Assembly: GCA_002172675.1 (NCBI GenBank)
Contig: NETF01000043.1
Coordinates: 23,566-87,565, forward strand
Origin: an unicellular cyanobacterium SU3
GTDB lineage: Bacteria > Cyanobacteriota > Cyanobacteriia > Cyanobacteriales > Microcystaceae
Direction of reading: 5' to 3'
DNA: 64,000 nt
The notes below the pieces were generated by a model. It had not been told where the DNA came from and ran no database searches. It saw nothing but the letters and a program-made list of their open reading frames with translations. Positions 44,623 to 53,032 of this stretch are shown here, one piece after another (position 1 is the first letter of the stretch; the number at the start of each line of letters is the position of its first letter). A program made the position numbers and the translations under genes.

Positions 44623-45546
44623 TTATAGATGTAAAGAAACCTCAATGGTTGCAATAATAGACTCAGCTAACGCAGATAAATCATAACCTCCTTCTAACCC
44701 AAATAAAAGACGAGAGGTAACAGTTAATAATTTTTGTGTAAAAATGCCGTAATCTGTTGGTTGAAGATTGATCGATGCTAGAGAGTCCGCTTGATTGGCA
44801 TCATAACCGGCACTCACAATGAAAAGATCCCCTTGAAACTCCTTTAAAAACGGAATAACCTGCTGATCAAAGGCTTCTTGATACCTTTTTATGTCACTTC
44901 CTGGTTCCATAGGAATATTGAGAACATTATCGTACTTTCCCGTTTCTGTAGCTAGTCCAGTTCCTGGGTAAGCAGGAAACTGATGCAACGAACAATAGGC
45001 AATCTTAGGATTATTTTCTACGATCGCCTGGGTTCCGTTGCCATGATGCACATCCCAATCTAAAATAGCGACTCGTTCGATCCCATCAAATTCTAAAGCA
45101 TAATGGGCAGCGATCGCAGCATTGGAAAACAAACAAAACCCCATTCCTGTTTTCGGTACCGCATGATGGCCGGGGGGACGAGATAACACAAAGGCCGGGT
45201 TTTGGGTTTCTAATACTTTATCAACCCCATCTAACCAAGCATTGACCGCTAATAACGCCACATTATAACTCTCAGGAGACACAACCGTATCCCCATCGAT
45301 AAAACCTCCTCCCTTGGCTGCTAACGCTTGTACTCCCTTGACATAGTTATCTGCATGAATCTTTGTTATGTAAGGGATTGGATCTCGTTGGGTTGGGTGA
45401 GTTGGCTGTTGCCATTCTATGCGATCGCTCCAAGATACGGTTTTCAATGCTTTAACAACGGATTCTAATCTTTGAGGACTTTCGGGATGAAAGCTACCTG
45501 TATCATGGTCTAGAAACGTATCGGAATAAATAATAGGAAACATCAT
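44623..45546 (-). CDS. histone deacetylase-like amidohydrolase
   Basis: 307 residues, class II HDAC/AcuC-type hydrolase: PIIYSDTFLDHDTGSFHPES at the start, RPPGHHAVPKTGMGFCLFSN with the catalytic HisHis pair, AILDWDVHHGNGTQ with the zinc Asp and His, SAGYDANQADSLASINL with the second zinc Asp, and LEGGYDLSAL at the end. All metal ligands are present. Bacterial members deacetylate polyamines or acetyl-lysine; the substrate is unknown. It lies just upstream of rimI on the same strand, an acetyltransferase next to a deacetylase, which may be chance. Confidence 0.93.
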   Translation of the reverse strand: MMFPIIYSDTFLDHDTGSFHPESPQRLESVVKALKTVSWSDRIEWQQPTHPTQRDPIPYITKIHADNYVKGVQALAAKGGGFIDGDTVVSPESYNVALLAVNAWLDGVDKVLETQNPAFVLSRPPGHHAVPKTGMGFCLFSNAAIAAHYALEFDGIERVAILDWDVHHGNGTQAIVENNPKIAYCSLHQFPAYPGTGLATETGKYDNVLNIPMEPGSDIKRYQEAFDQQVIPFLKEFQGDLFIVSAGYDANQADSLASINLQPTDYGIFTQKLLTVTSRLLFGLEGGYDLSALAESIIATIEVSLHL

Positions 45547-45633
45547 AACTAAATTTTTGAACTATATTAAATTGTACCAAATTATTAATAATTAATAATT
45601 CAATCAATCTTGGATAACTGTTTATTATCAACT

Positions 45634-46077
45634 CTAATTTTTAAGTGCTTTGAGAAAATCATCAGGGTTTTTTACACTCATTAAAACCGAGTAATTATCA
45701 AGAGTTGGAATATAAACAACTTCTTTGAATTCAGTAACAAATAAAAGAGCTTTTTCTCCATTTTTAAGCTTAAACCACCCTGAACGATATCCAGGTAATC
45801 CAATCCCATTAGTTCGCCAATGAGGTCGATAAGCAGAAGATTTATCTAATTCAATCACTTTGGCTTCATCTATCACTAAACTATTTAAAGGAATATTGCG
45901 ACCATATAAATCACCTTTAATCATCAATTGTTGCTGATCGATTTCAAATTTAACTTGTTGGGATGAATAAGCAATCAATAAACAAAGACATAACACCCCT
46001 AACATTAAAACAGAAAAAATTCCAATTGACCAAAGGGTTTTTGACGGGGCTTGAACCATTGGAAAAACTTCACTCAT
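45634..46077 (-). CDS. membrane-anchored PH-like domain protein
   Basis: 147 residues: one N-terminal helix (about 13-37, LWSIGIFSVLMLGVLCLCLL) followed by a beta-rich domain (KFEIDQQQLMIKGDLYGRNI, PGYRSGWFKLKNGEKALLFV, VVYIPTLDNYSVLMSVKNPD). This resembles bacterial PH domains and ends in a helix, PDDFLKALKN. Function unknown. Confidence 0.75.
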   Translation of the reverse strand: MSEVFPMVQAPSKTLWSIGIFSVLMLGVLCLCLLIAYSSQQVKFEIDQQQLMIKGDLYGRNIPLNSLVIDEAKVIELDKSSAYRPHWRTNGIGLPGYRSGWFKLKNGEKALLFVTEFKEVVYIPTLDNYSVLMSVKNPDDFLKALKN

Positions 46078-46126
46078 ATTCGTACCAAGGGAAAAAGATT
46101 ATTCTATTTCATTATCTCAAATATTG

Positions 46127-46175
46127 AGAAAAGCACCTGGGAGTCTTGCCGTGTTTCGACCCCAAGTGCTTTTCT
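46127..46175 (-). ncRNA. candidate structured RNA or terminator: 10+4-bp stem-loop
   Basis: AGAAAAGCAC (46127-46136) pairs with GTGCTTTTCT (46166-46175), and TGGG with CCCA further in, leaving a 19-base loop. On the minus strand the loop reads GTCGAAACACGGCAAGACT and the 3' side GGTGCTTTTCTC. It lies 50 bases upstream of the PH-like gene, in a long empty region. GAAACA in a loop and a U-rich 3' end recall the cyanobacterial Yfr2 RNAs, but I cannot confirm that; a plain terminator or leader hairpin is also possible. Confidence 0.4.
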
Positions 46176-46543
46176 ACTAGCTCTCTCACACCACACATAA
46201 ATCAATAATTGATTGATTTACATATAGATTAGAACAATCATTTTAAAGAAGCAACAGGGAATGGACAGTTTAATAAGTGTCCCCTTTTATCAGTGGTCAG
46301 TGATGACAGTACAAAAATTAGTTAGGACATTGTTTGTATCTTAATTCTTATAGCTGTTTTTAGATCAATAGACTAACCAGGAAAATAAAAATTCCTCCCA
46401 CCCCTCCCACATTTGCGCTTACTAAAATTTTGATATATTCAATTAAAAACTGCTATTATTATTGTCATTCCGAGGAACGAGGAATCTTCTGTAACTTCCT
46501 AATCATAATGGGTAGTAGTATATTATGCTCAAAATTAAACAAC

Positions 46544-46571
46544 AAAAAATCCCCGTACTGATGACAGGGAT
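46544..46571 (-). terminator. terminator of the 64-residue small gene
   Basis: On the minus strand, ATCCCTGT pairs with ACGGGGAT (one mismatch), followed by TTTTTTG. It lies 29 bases after the stop of the gene at 46600-46794. Confidence 0.75.
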
Positions 46572-46599
46572 ATAGCAAGAGGAAACCAAATAAACTTAA

Positions 46600-46794
46600 T
46601 TAACGTCCTAAATTTTGTGAATAGGAAACCAATCCAGCACTTAATACTTGTCCAAAGCTGTTAATGCGATCTTGTTGTCCTACTCGTGTGGGGGCTAAAA
46701 ATGTGTCGGTTAAGCCGATGGCAGTAAACATAACCGTAGCAGTGAGAATGATATAGTTGCGAAGAATAATAGTATGGTTAGTAGTGTTTAACAT
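46600..46794 (-). CDS. small hypothetical membrane protein
   Basis: 64 residues. One hydrophobic segment (about 11-31, LRNYIILTATVMFTAIGLTD) is followed by a polar end (TRVGQQDRINSFGQVLSAGL). It has its own terminator and GAGGT before the ATG, so it is very probably expressed. Not recognised. Confidence 0.7.
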   Translation of the reverse strand: MLNTTNHTIILRNYIILTATVMFTAIGLTDTFLAPTRVGQQDRINSFGQVLSAGLVSYSQNLGR

Positions 46795-46929
46795 TGGTTT
46801 GACCTCTCGTCCTCTTGTTACCTTTATCTTATGAGGTCATCAGGGGTGATGTCAGTCCCAAAAGTAAGGCATATCGGTGATTATAGCGATTTTCATAAGT
46901 GGTATAAAGTAGAAATAAATAGAAATTGT

Positions 46930-47199
46930 CTAATTATTCATGGTAAGCATCCAACTATAAACGACTGTGAGGACGAGAACTAAAGTAACTAAAAGTTCTG
47001 TGTTGTTAGATACCCAATGAGAAAAACTTTCTGTTAAAAATAGCAAAGTTTCTTTTCTTTTACGTCCTAGTTGCTTCATTAATATTTCTACTTCTCTATC
47101 AACTTCTTCTATGGAGAGTTTTCCTTGTTTATAACGGGATTCAATTTCGTCTAGTTGTTGCCAATATTCTTTCGTTGCTTCAAACAGATTGGGAAACAT
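46930..47199 (-). CDS. small coiled-coil protein with C-terminal membrane helix
   Basis: 89 residues: an amphipathic helix (EATKEYWQQLDEIESRYKQG, KLSIEEVDREVEILMKQLGR) followed by a tail anchor (NTELLVTLVLVLTVVYSWML). Preceded at a distance by the Hlip gene, from which a hairpin at 47251-47274 separates it. Function unknown. Confidence 0.7.
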   Translation of the reverse strand: MFPNLFEATKEYWQQLDEIESRYKQGKLSIEEVDREVEILMKQLGRKRKETLLFLTESFSHWVSNNTELLVTLVLVLTVVYSWMLTMNN

Positions 47200-47250
47200 A
47201 ATATATTACTTCTTAACTCGTCTCAAATATAATGGATAAATTAGTCTGAT

Positions 47251-47274
47251 AAAAGGCGAAAGAGGGAGCCTTTT
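47251..47274 (-). terminator. likely terminator of the Hlip gene
   Basis: AAAAGGC (47251-47257) and GCCTTTT (47268-47274) form a 7-bp stem around ten bases. On the minus strand it reads into GCCTTTTATC. It lies about 50 bases after the hli stop. Confidence 0.55.
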
Positions 47275-47326
47275 GCCCCCCCATTCAGTTTTTCAGTAAC
47301 TTTAGAAACTGAAAGGGATTTTATGA

Positions 47327-47470
47327 TTACATAATGCCAAGTTGTGCGAGAATTCCTTGACCGGTGAAGTATTCTACTGCAACACCGATGACAAATCCTA
47401 GCATGGCTAAACGACCATTCCAAGTTTCTGCAAATTCGGTAAAGCCTAGTTTGGTTTCTTGGTTATCCAT
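47327..47470 (-). CDS. hli: high light-inducible protein (one-helix CAB protein)
   Basis: 47 residues when started at ATG 47470, which has a strong GGAGGT eight bases upstream. The longer frame to 47521 has no such site. The chlorophyll-binding motif is in FAETWNGRLAMLGFVIGVAV (E-x-x-N-G-R-x-A-M-x-G), followed by EYFTGQGILAQLGI. Hlips sit in the thylakoid membrane, bind chlorophyll and carotenoid, and protect photosystem II assembly under excess light. Expression is usually induced by high light; no specific site is evident upstream. Confidence 0.95.
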   Translation of the reverse strand: MDNQETKLGFTEFAETWNGRLAMLGFVIGVAVEYFTGQGILAQLGIM

Positions 47471-47710
47471 GAGAGTGACCTCCGTTATTGAATGTAAATT
47501 TTCATTAATTAAATCATACAAAACTTTACATAAAAGTCACAAGGGGGAAAACCGTACTTACCCGAATTTACGCCTTTAGAGAGATATGACTCAAATTCAA
47601 TCTAAAGAAAATATTAAGAAAATTTTAAATAGCGACACATAACTTTACAATGGAAACATCAAAATAAAAGCCGTCAGCCACTTATATATAAGGCTGGTAT
47701 ATAATAAGTC

Positions 47711-47736
47711 TCCCCAAGAATTGTAATTCTTGGGGA
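47711..47736. terminator. 12-bp perfect hairpin after the carotenoid oxygenase gene
   Basis: TCCCCAAGAATT and AATTCTTGGGGA pair perfectly around a GT centre (47711-47736). It lies 26 bases after the stop of the minus-strand oxygenase gene. The T run (ATAATTTTTG) is on the plus-strand side, so on the minus strand it would terminate less ideally. Confidence 0.65.
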
Positions 47737-47761
47737 TAATTTTTGTATTGCAAAGATCAAA

Positions 47762-49141
47762 TTATTGAGTTAACCACATCCCATGAAACCCATAGGGAAC
47801 CCGTTGAGGAATTTGTATTTTAGCCACAGGAGAAGAGGTAAAATCTTGAGCATCAATAATCATTAATTCCGAGGTATTTGATCCTTCATCGTGAACAAAA
47901 GTCAGTAACCATCCTTCGTCCTCATTTTCTGCATTGGGGTTAGAGGCAAAAATGGGTTCACCGCCATATTTATGAGAACCAAAATGATGAATATCAAAGC
48001 CTCCTTTTTCAAAATCATATTTAATAATGCCATTAAATTTAGGTTCAGAAGACTCTGCCATTTTCCCTGAATAACCATAACGGGTTTTTCGTCCTGTATA
48101 TTGTTCATTAATACGAGGAAATTCTGAAGGCAGATCACACAAACCTTGTTCTTTAACTTCACCTGTTTTGAGATTAAAACACCATTCATGAAGACGGGGA
48201 ATATCTGATTCTTGGGTTTCCTCTTTTACTTCTCCTAATACCGTCGTAGCATTCATGCGACAAGCAATTAAAACAATTTCGTCCCCTTCTTCATACGCAT
48301 TTAACGTATGGAAAATATAACAAGAATTACTTTCAAACCAGCGAACATCCTCATTATTTCCCTGTCTAGGAATAATACCAAAACGAGAAGGGATATCATT
48401 TTCAAACTTTAAGGGAGATTCTCCTTTTTGCATTCTTTCAGGGCGAAACGTGAAAGGAAGATCCAGAAAAATTGTATAGTTTTCGGTAATCGCAAAATCG
48501 TGCATCATCACCCCAACAGGTAAGTCAATAGGAACCGTTTTTAATAATTCTCCTTGTGGGGAAACAATACCATATTGTAAATAGGGAGGTTCAACCATCG
48601 AATAACCGAAAAACATCATGTCCCCGGTCACGGGATCAATTTTCGGATGGGCCGTAAAAGGAGAGATTAACTTACCCTCAAAATTATGAAGGCCGAGGGT
48701 ATCTAATTCAGGAACCGTCAAAGCATAGGGTTCACCCCCTTCCCAAAGTGCCAGGAGACGGTCAGCATGGTACACTAGAGCTGTGTTAGCGGTGTTTTTG
48801 GAGGGTCCATAAGGGTTGTCCATTTGGGGCGGTTCTAGCATCCCTGTCCATAGGGGTTGATTGGCTTCTTTTTCTAAGCAATAGCCACGGGTTTGAATAA
48901 AACGGTTACGGTAAGACGCTTTGCCATCTTCTATGTGTACCCCGTGAATCATCCCATCCCCATCAAACCAATGATACTCACCAATGGGGCTAAATTGAGG
49001 GTTAGGACCATTTCTAAGGAACATTCCCTTTAAATTTTTAGGAATTTCTCCAGTTATTGTTAAATTTTGAGCCTTAATTTCTTTACTAACGGGGGCAAAA
49101 TTTCCTGAAAGATAGGGATTGATTTTGATGGTTGTGGTCAT
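47762..49141 (-). CDS. carotenoid oxygenase (apocarotenoid/carotenoid cleavage dioxygenase)
   Basis: A 459-residue seven-bladed beta-propeller non-haem iron enzyme. Segments with the iron-ligand histidines or their surroundings are LISPFTAHPKIDPVTGDMMF, MHDFAITENYTIFLDLPFTF, CYIFHTLNAYEEGDEIVLIA and the C-terminal PYGFHGMW. The N-terminal FLRNGPNPQF and YHWFDGDGMIHGVHIEDGKA are typical of the family. Synechocystis Diox1/ACO, which makes retinal from apocarotenals, is the nearest well-known relative; substrate specificity cannot be read here. Single gene with a terminator. Confidence 0.94.
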   Translation of the reverse strand: MTTTIKINPYLSGNFAPVSKEIKAQNLTITGEIPKNLKGMFLRNGPNPQFSPIGEYHWFDGDGMIHGVHIEDGKASYRNRFIQTRGYCLEKEANQPLWTGMLEPPQMDNPYGPSKNTANTALVYHADRLLALWEGGEPYALTVPELDTLGLHNFEGKLISPFTAHPKIDPVTGDMMFFGYSMVEPPYLQYGIVSPQGELLKTVPIDLPVGVMMHDFAITENYTIFLDLPFTFRPERMQKGESPLKFENDIPSRFGIIPRQGNNEDVRWFESNSCYIFHTLNAYEEGDEIVLIACRMNATTVLGEVKEETQESDIPRLHEWCFNLKTGEVKEQGLCDLPSEFPRINEQYTGRKTRYGYSGKMAESSEPKFNGIIKYDFEKGGFDIHHFGSHKYGGEPIFASNPNAENEDEGWLLTFVHDEGSNTSELMIIDAQDFTSSPVAKIQIPQRVPYGFHGMWLTQ

Positions 49142-49182
49142 CTTAAAATTTAATTATTTTCTATTTTTTTGATCATAACAAA

Positions 49183-49763
49183 TTGGACTCGATATTACCC
49201 TTTAGTGAAGTTATCGAAAAATTAAAATCAATAAGAAAAGAAATTCAAGCTACTGGACTAACTAGACAACAGCAAAGAGCTTATGAAGACATGATTGATT
49301 TTATTAAGAATACTTCAGAGCAATACTTTAGGTTAAGTGGGTATGCTGGCACAGGAAAAAGTTTCTTAATGGCCAAAGTAGTCGAATGGTTAAAAGAAGA
49401 AGACTATAAATATGCAGTAGCAGCTCCCACGAATAAAGCGGCTAAAAACTTAACACAAATTGCTCGAACTCAAGGAATAAAAATAGAAGCGACTACAGTA
49501 GCTAAACTTCTGAAACTACAACTGACTATCGATGTAAATATAGGACAACAAAGCTTTGAATTTAACTCAGAAAAAGAGCTAGAATTAAAAGACTATGAGG
49601 TAATCATTATAGACAAATATTCGATGCTCAACAAAGATAACTTTGGAGACTTACAACAAGCAGTTCAAGGAGAAGAATGTAAAGTAATAGAAAAACCCAA
49701 GGTAAACTACAAAGGATAGCTCATGTTTTGTTAGAATGGAAGAAAATTACGGTTAGCAACTAA
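49183..49763 (+). pseudogene. decayed RecD/Dda-like helicase (N-terminal ATPase half)
   Basis: From a TTG at 49183, 178 residues match the start of a superfamily 1B helicase: LTRQQQRAYEDMIDFIKNTS, Walker A in LSGYAGTGKSFLMAKVVEWL, AAPTNKAAKNLTQIA, and Walker B as IIIDKYSMLNKDNF. Family members have DE at Walker B; here Glu is Lys, which should abolish ATP hydrolysis. Similarity stops after GEECKVI, at about one third of full length. A short downstream piece in another frame (RIAHVLLEWKKITVSN, 49713-49763) may be the original C-terminus after an internal deletion. Confidence 0.75.
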
Positions 49764-49816
49764 AATTATTTGTTAGAATTTAGTGGTAAGAATAATTAAA
49801 TTATGTAAGTTTTTCT

Positions 49817-50230
49817 ATGAAATCTTCTTATTGGAAAATTGAAAAGTTACCAGGGTTAAGTAAAGCCGACCAAGAACAATTAAAATTATTAGGGATTAAT
49901 GATAGTCAAGATTTACTCAAAGTAACTCAAACTAAAGCCAATCAGCAAAATTTAGCTAATCAATTAAAATGTCAATTAAGATTAATTAATAAATGGGTGG
50001 CTTTAGCTGATTTAGCGAGGGTTCCTAGTGTTGGCTGTGACCATTGTGGGGTAATTCTACACTCAGGTATTATCTCAGTGAAACAGTTAGCTCAAACCCC
50101 TGTTAGTTCTTTACATCGACAGATTCTCAAATTGCAAGTTGCCACATTGCAAAACAAAGATTTATGTCCTTCTCCTGATGTTGTTCAAACTTGGATTAAT
50201 GAAGCTAAAGGAATTAATCAAAAAATATGA
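49817..50230 (+). CDS. DUF4332-like protein
   Basis: 137 residues. It resembles DUF4332, helix-hairpin-helix-like repeats found in many cyanobacteria: IEKLPGLSKADQEQLKLLGI followed by NDSQDLLK, and ALADLARVPSVGCDHCGVIL with HSGIISVKQLAQT. No signal or membrane segment. The pattern suggests nucleic-acid binding, but nothing is established. Confidence 0.75.
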   Translation: MKSSYWKIEKLPGLSKADQEQLKLLGINDSQDLLKVTQTKANQQNLANQLKCQLRLINKWVALADLARVPSVGCDHCGVILHSGIISVKQLAQTPVSSLHRQILKLQVATLQNKDLCPSPDVVQTWINEAKGINQKI

Positions 50231-50380
50231 TTGGGTCAAGGTGTTTGCCATTAATGGTTGCGTCGTCATGATGCAGGTGGTCAAGTCTTCCCAAGGTGTT
50301 GAAGCCTGTGATGGTGGCTTTGGCAGTCGAAGGAAATGAAATCCAACAATGTTAAAAACTATTGCGATTAAATATACAAG

Positions 50381-51634
50381 TTACTCAGACAAAACACTCA
50401 ATTTAACAGATTGATTATCCTTCAAAGTATCACTACTTCTAGAAACATACCGTTCTCCTGGCCGCAAACCCCCTAAAACTTCCACCTGTCCATCAATTCG
50501 TTCCCCTAACCTCACCATTCTCTCTGTTACCGTTGCATTCTCCTTATCTCCTGTCACCACAAACACCGTTCCTCTTTCCCCTGTAGTCCCTTGCAACGCC
50601 GTTTCAGGAATAATCACTGGTTGACCACCGGTTTGACCAAAACTAACCCTTGCTAATAACCCACTGCTGATTTTCTGCTCAGGATTGGCTAAAATAACCT
50701 CAATAGGAACTTGCCGACTGGTAGGATCGGCCGCAGGAGAAATATTACTGACTCGCCCCACAAAGCTATCACGGGGAAAGGCATCTAAACGTACCCTCAC
50801 CGACTGGCCAGGACGAATATTAGCTAAATCCAACTCGGAAACTGGGACCACCACCTTAACCTGACTAAAGTCGCCTAAACGGACAATTTCGCTCCCTGGT
50901 TGCACTAAATTGCCGGTTTCTATTACCCGTTGCAACACATATCCAGTGATAGGAGAATTAAGACGGGTGTAGGATAATCTTTCTTGTTCCTGTTGAATTA
51001 AGGATTGTTGGGCAATAACGCGCCCTTTGGCTGCTTCTACGGCAGATTGACGCACATTTACCTCAGATCGTGCCGATGATAGGGTTTGTTGTGCGGTAAG
51101 ATAGGCTGTACGAGCTAACTCTACCTCTCGTAACGCGATCGCTCCTTCTTCATATAATTCTTGTAATCGTTGTACATCGTTTTTTGCCTGTTCTACTTCG
51201 ACTTTTGCCGATGCTACCGCAGAAATAGCGGATTGAACCTCTCCTTGGGCGCTGATCACTTCAGAATTCAACGCTGCTAACTCTGCCTCTGCTTTACTGA
51301 CTTCTGCTTGTAATAAACTATCATCTAATTGGGCTAATAATTCCCCTTTAGTGACGCGATCACCTACATCTGCGGTTAATATTAATAACTGTCCTTCTAC
51401 CTGCGATCGCACGGCTACGGTTTGCACCGGTTGGGTGGTTCCAATGTATTCAACAGCATCTCGGATAGAGTCGGTACGGGCGATCGCTACATCAACGGAC
51501 GGAGTTCTTTCTTCAAAATTAGCGGTTTCTTCTTCTTTTTCCTCAGTATCAGGTATCACATTACAGCCTACTGACCCTAACATTAAAAAACTGACTAATA
51601 CTAATGTTATGTTAACGCGCTTTTGAGTAACCAT
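50381..51634 (-). CDS. RND efflux periplasmic adaptor (membrane fusion protein), lipoprotein
   Basis: 417 residues. The signal LVLVSFLMLGSVGC gives a lipobox Cys24. The lipoyl half-motif VRSQVEGQLLILTADVGDRV is followed by a long alpha-hairpin (about 110-210, VSKAEAELAALNSEVISAQG to VEAAKGRVIAQQSLIQQEQE). The second lipoyl half is LSYTRLNSPITGYVLQRVIE, and beta-barrel and membrane-proximal domains lead to the C-terminus. It would link an RND pump to an outer-membrane channel. The inner-membrane pump is not adjacent in this window. Confidence 0.93.
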   Translation of the reverse strand: MVTQKRVNITLVLVSFLMLGSVGCNVIPDTEEKEEETANFEERTPSVDVAIARTDSIRDAVEYIGTTQPVQTVAVRSQVEGQLLILTADVGDRVTKGELLAQLDDSLLQAEVSKAEAELAALNSEVISAQGEVQSAISAVASAKVEVEQAKNDVQRLQELYEEGAIALREVELARTAYLTAQQTLSSARSEVNVRQSAVEAAKGRVIAQQSLIQQEQERLSYTRLNSPITGYVLQRVIETGNLVQPGSEIVRLGDFSQVKVVVPVSELDLANIRPGQSVRVRLDAFPRDSFVGRVSNISPAADPTSRQVPIEVILANPEQKISSGLLARVSFGQTGGQPVIIPETALQGTTGERGTVFVVTGDKENATVTERMVRLGERIDGQVEVLGGLRPGERYVSRSSDTLKDNQSVKLSVLSE

Positions 51635-51817
51635 AAAGTTTATGGTGGTTGTAATATTCCCTGATTACTTATAGCTTAACAAATCTTTGCATTTATTTAA
51701 TTTGTCATTGCGAGGAGTGATATAAACAGTAAGCTTTGATTGTGGCTAAAAACACCCCGAAGCAATCTACCATAAATGATAACAAATCATAAAACTCTAA
51801 CTTATCCCGAACTTAGG

Positions 51818-52444
51818 TTAATTTGATTCAAAAGGAGACAGAGATAAACTAAATCCTGGTAATATATCTTCTCCACTTAAATCTGTTGGTAACGTTTTAA
51901 TTTCTACGGGTTGATTTTGACGATAAATTTCTACTTGTTGTTGTTGAGGATTAATTAACCAACCTAAGCGTAAACCACTATTTAGATATTCTTGCATCCT
52001 CGCGCGTTCCCTTGCGCCGTGAGACGGCGCGGGGTCGCTCGTCATTTTAGTTTGAAGTGTTTCTAATGAATCAGTACGAGAACGCAATTCTATAACAAAA
52101 TCAGGACAAATAGGGGGAAACTTTTCTTGTTCTTGTCGACTTAAAGATTGCCACCGAGTTAAACTAATCCAGGCAGCATCAGGGGATCTATCCCCACCTT
52201 TTGGTAAACGAAAAATAGTCGAAGAACTAAACACTTTTCCCAGTCCAGTTTGACGGTTCCACAGTCCTAAGTCAATGATAAAATCTGCTTCTCTATTCCC
52301 ACTAATTCCCCCCACTGGTGGCATAACAATTAATTCTTCTTTTGCAGTTCTTTCTAGTTGCCAATCTTGGTTAACTTGACAAAGACGGTAAAATTGTTCA
52401 TCGGTTAGATTAACCGTATCTAAGTTTAAAATTACTGCTGTCAT
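51818..52444 (-). CDS. Uma2 family (DUF820) nuclease-like protein with 16-residue insertion
   Basis: 208 residues of the PD-(D/E)XK-like Uma2 family, very abundant in cyanobacteria. LERTAKEELIVMPPVGGISG, FRLPKGGDRSPDAAWISLTR and FPPICPDFVIELRSRTDSLE carry the acidic core (Asp in SPDAAW, Glu in VIEL). The conserved helix that should read LQTKM-QEYLNSGLRLGWLI is interrupted by residues 135-150 (TSDPAPSHGARERARM). Without these it would have the usual ~192 residues. The insert stays in frame and is GC-rich. Whether the protein still folds is unknown. Confidence 0.9.
   Translation of the reverse strand: MTAVILNLDTVNLTDEQFYRLCQVNQDWQLERTAKEELIVMPPVGGISGNREADFIIDLGLWNRQTGLGKVFSSSTIFRLPKGGDRSPDAAWISLTRWQSLSRQEQEKFPPICPDFVIELRSRTDSLETLQTKMTSDPAPSHGARERARMQEYLNSGLRLGWLINPQQQQVEIYRQNQPVEIKTLPTDLSGEDILPGFSLSLSPFESN
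51995..52042 (-). repeat. 48-bp palindromic in-frame insertion in the Uma2 gene
   Basis: The 48 bases are far more GC-rich than the gene around them and contain a hairpin, GCGCCGT-CTC-ACGGCGC when read on the coding strand. ATG precedes the insert and is also its last codon, compatible with a 3-bp target duplication. It is similar in style to Rickettsia palindromic elements and cyanobacterial small dispersed repeats. Confidence 0.75.
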
Positions 52445-52530
52445 GGCTTAACTTTGCCCCAGAAATTACCTTAATTTTAATTTTAGCTAATAAACAAGAA
52501 CTTATCGTGTTTTCTCTACTCATAACAAAA

Positions 52531-52737
52531 CTAAAGATCATTTTCAGTTAAATCTGCATCCTTCATTATCTGTTTAAGTGTGCCAATGGGTAAATCTCTA
52601 TTACCATGAACCGGAATCACTAAAATCGCCTCTTTATTCTCTTTTGTATAAATATGATGACTACCTGTTACCCTTTTCAACTGCCAACCTAACTTTTCAA
52701 CAATTTTACAAAGTTTTTTACCTGAAATGGATTTCAT
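52531..52737 (-). CDS. hicA: HicA-type mRNA interferase toxin
   Basis: 68 residues, full length. The dsRBD-like HicA fold is evident: SGKKLCKIVEKLGWQLKRVT, GSHHIYTKENKEAILVIPVH (active-site His in GSHHIY), and GTLKQIMKDADLTEND. Its ATG overlaps the end of the hicB gene by four bases. HicA cleaves mRNA and is neutralised by HicB. Confidence 0.94.
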   Translation of the reverse strand: MKSISGKKLCKIVEKLGWQLKRVTGSHHIYTKENKEAILVIPVHGNRDLPIGTLKQIMKDADLTENDL

Positions 52738-52943
52738 ACAGATATTTCTATTTCCTTAGCCAGTTTACTCTCTTTCTCCAGATTTGACTTCTCATTTGCC
52801 ACATCTAACCATGCTTCGATCGCTTCTTTAAGCATTTCCATTAAATGATCATAGCTTTCTCCCCACGTATGACATCCTGGTAAGGCAGGAACCGAACCAC
52901 ACCAAACCCCATCTTCTTGCCAAATAATCACTTTTATTTTCAT
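52734..52943 (-). CDS. hicB: HicB-type antitoxin
   Basis: 69 residues from ATG 52943 (MKIKVIIWQEDGVWCGSVPA). The frame extends to 53102, but that would run into the upstream symporter gene, and its extra residues are hydrophobic and unrelated. LPGCHTWGESYDHLMEMLKE followed by AIEAWLDVANE is the partial RNase-H fold of HicB. No C-terminal HTH is present. The order is hicB then hicA, with an overlap, the reverse of the classical hicAB order. Confidence 0.88.
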   Translation of the reverse strand: MKIKVIIWQEDGVWCGSVPALPGCHTWGESYDHLMEMLKEAIEAWLDVANEKSNLEKESKLAKEIEISV

Positions 52944-53032
52944 TTGTCTTTTTTTTGTTCCTTGAAAGAAATTGATTATCTCGATCATATAAGAAAGTTC
53001 GGATAATGAGCAAACTATAATGATAATATAAA

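Larger units (their letters stand above)
46078..46599. other. 522-base gap with a strong hairpin and a terminator
   Basis: Holds the large inverted repeat at 46127-46175 and the minus-strand terminator at 46544-46571. ATCAATAATTGATTGAT at about 46200 is a small palindrome. GTCATTCCGAGGAACGAGG at about 46465 belongs to a widespread 'gtcattgcgagg' repeat type, which also appears at 51708. No gene longer than 30 codons looks real. Confidence 0.5.

Noticed and set aside
44055..45546. rimI and the deacetylase as a functional acetylation/deacetylation pair
   Set aside because: RimI acetylates the S18 N-terminus irreversibly; adjacency alone does not support a shared substrate.
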